Source: an uncultured Caulobacter sp.
GTDB lineage: Bacteria > Pseudomonadota > Alphaproteobacteria > Caulobacterales > Caulobacteraceae
Direction of reading: 5' to 3'
Length of the DNA: 5,636 nt
Assembly (NCBI GenBank): GCA_937991555.1
Contig: CALKHU010000184.1
Span: forward strand, 1-5,636
The position numbers and the translations under genes are program-made. Of this stretch, positions 5,366-5,636 are shown piece after piece. The notes beneath the pieces are model-generated. The model did no database searches, had not been told where the DNA came from, and saw nothing but the letters and a program-made list of their open reading frames with translations. Each line of letters begins with the position of its first letter. Within the stretch, counting starts at the first letter, position 1.

Positions 5366-5428
5366 CACCGGCCGCGCGACGGTCAGCCCTCGCGCCAGCA
5401 TCGATGGTCTGCGTGCCATGATTACCAA

Positions 5429-5636
5429 AGTTCCCGACCCCTGAACGGCCCGTTTTCGATCACGATTCCGACAGATGTGACACTGCCGCGACGTCGCAAG
5501 GCCCTCTCCGCAAGTCCCGGGCCACCGGCGCCGTTGTCCCGAAACGGATCAGTTCCCATCTGTTTCCATGAGATGCCGAGGCGCGTCCCGGAACCGGACG
5601 GACGCGGAAACGACAGCGATGTGACGTCCCGACCCC
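5429..5636. promoter_or_regulatory. Upstream region of cicA, presumably shared with clpX outside the window
   Basis: No gene is seen in these 208 bases. It contains a perfect palindrome GCGACGTCGC (5488-5497) and a repeated word: GACAG then ATGTGAC at 5470-5481, and GACAG then CGATGTGAC at 5612-5625. By analogy with Caulobacter gene order, clpX would start just beyond the right edge on the plus strand, making this a divergent promoter region. No clear -35/-10 pair was found on either strand. Confidence 0.4.

Noticed and set aside
1..5636. CRISPR array or insertion sequence
   Set aside because: No regularly spaced repeats and no transposase-like frame or terminal inverted repeats were found.

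Overview
The window looks like chromosome of a high-GC alphaproteobacterium, most likely a member of the Caulobacteraceae (Caulobacter/Phenylobacterium type). It carries the protein-quality-control block trigger factor (tig), a secreted protein of unknown function, clpP, and a HAD phosphatase on the opposite strand matching cicA. In Caulobacter crescentus cicA lies between clpP and clpX, so the rightmost bases are probably the clpX/cicA divergent promoter region, with clpX just outside the window. The genus is inferred from gene order and protein similarity as I remember them, not from a database search.

Left part (about 1-1167): sequence of different character. Sampled lines are 48-58% GC in the single gene and about 40% in the 130 bases before the junction, against about 70% in tig. 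It holds a leader with several small palindromes, one gene for a 233-residue membrane protein of unknown function, a hairpin directly after its stop codon, and a compact AT-rich stretch full of short direct and inverted repeats. It ends abruptly inside a tRNA-Leu(UAG) gene on the minus strand: 41 nt of the 5' half (1168-1208) are intact, and the 3' half is replaced by unrelated DNA. This is the signature of the end of an element integrated at the anticodon loop. The element continues off the left edge, and neither its integrase nor its other end is visible.

Right part (1209-5636): ordinary chromosomal backbone. The old tRNA promoter (minus strand) and a candidate tig promoter (plus strand) share 1209-1437. 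tig is closed by a strong intrinsic terminator. The secreted-protein gene and clpP are each preceded by weak sigma-70-like matches. clpP and cicA converge on an intrinsic terminator. Functionally, trigger factor receives nascent chains at the ribosome, ClpP degrades substrates handed over by its ATPase partners (ClpX/ClpA), and CicA is a phosphatase-superfamily protein whose dosage matters for growth and morphology in Caulobacter.

No new defence or enzymatic system is evident here. The most interesting feature is the split tRNA-Leu with the repeat-rich presumed attachment region beside it, which poses the concrete question of how tRNA-Leu(UAG) function is preserved.
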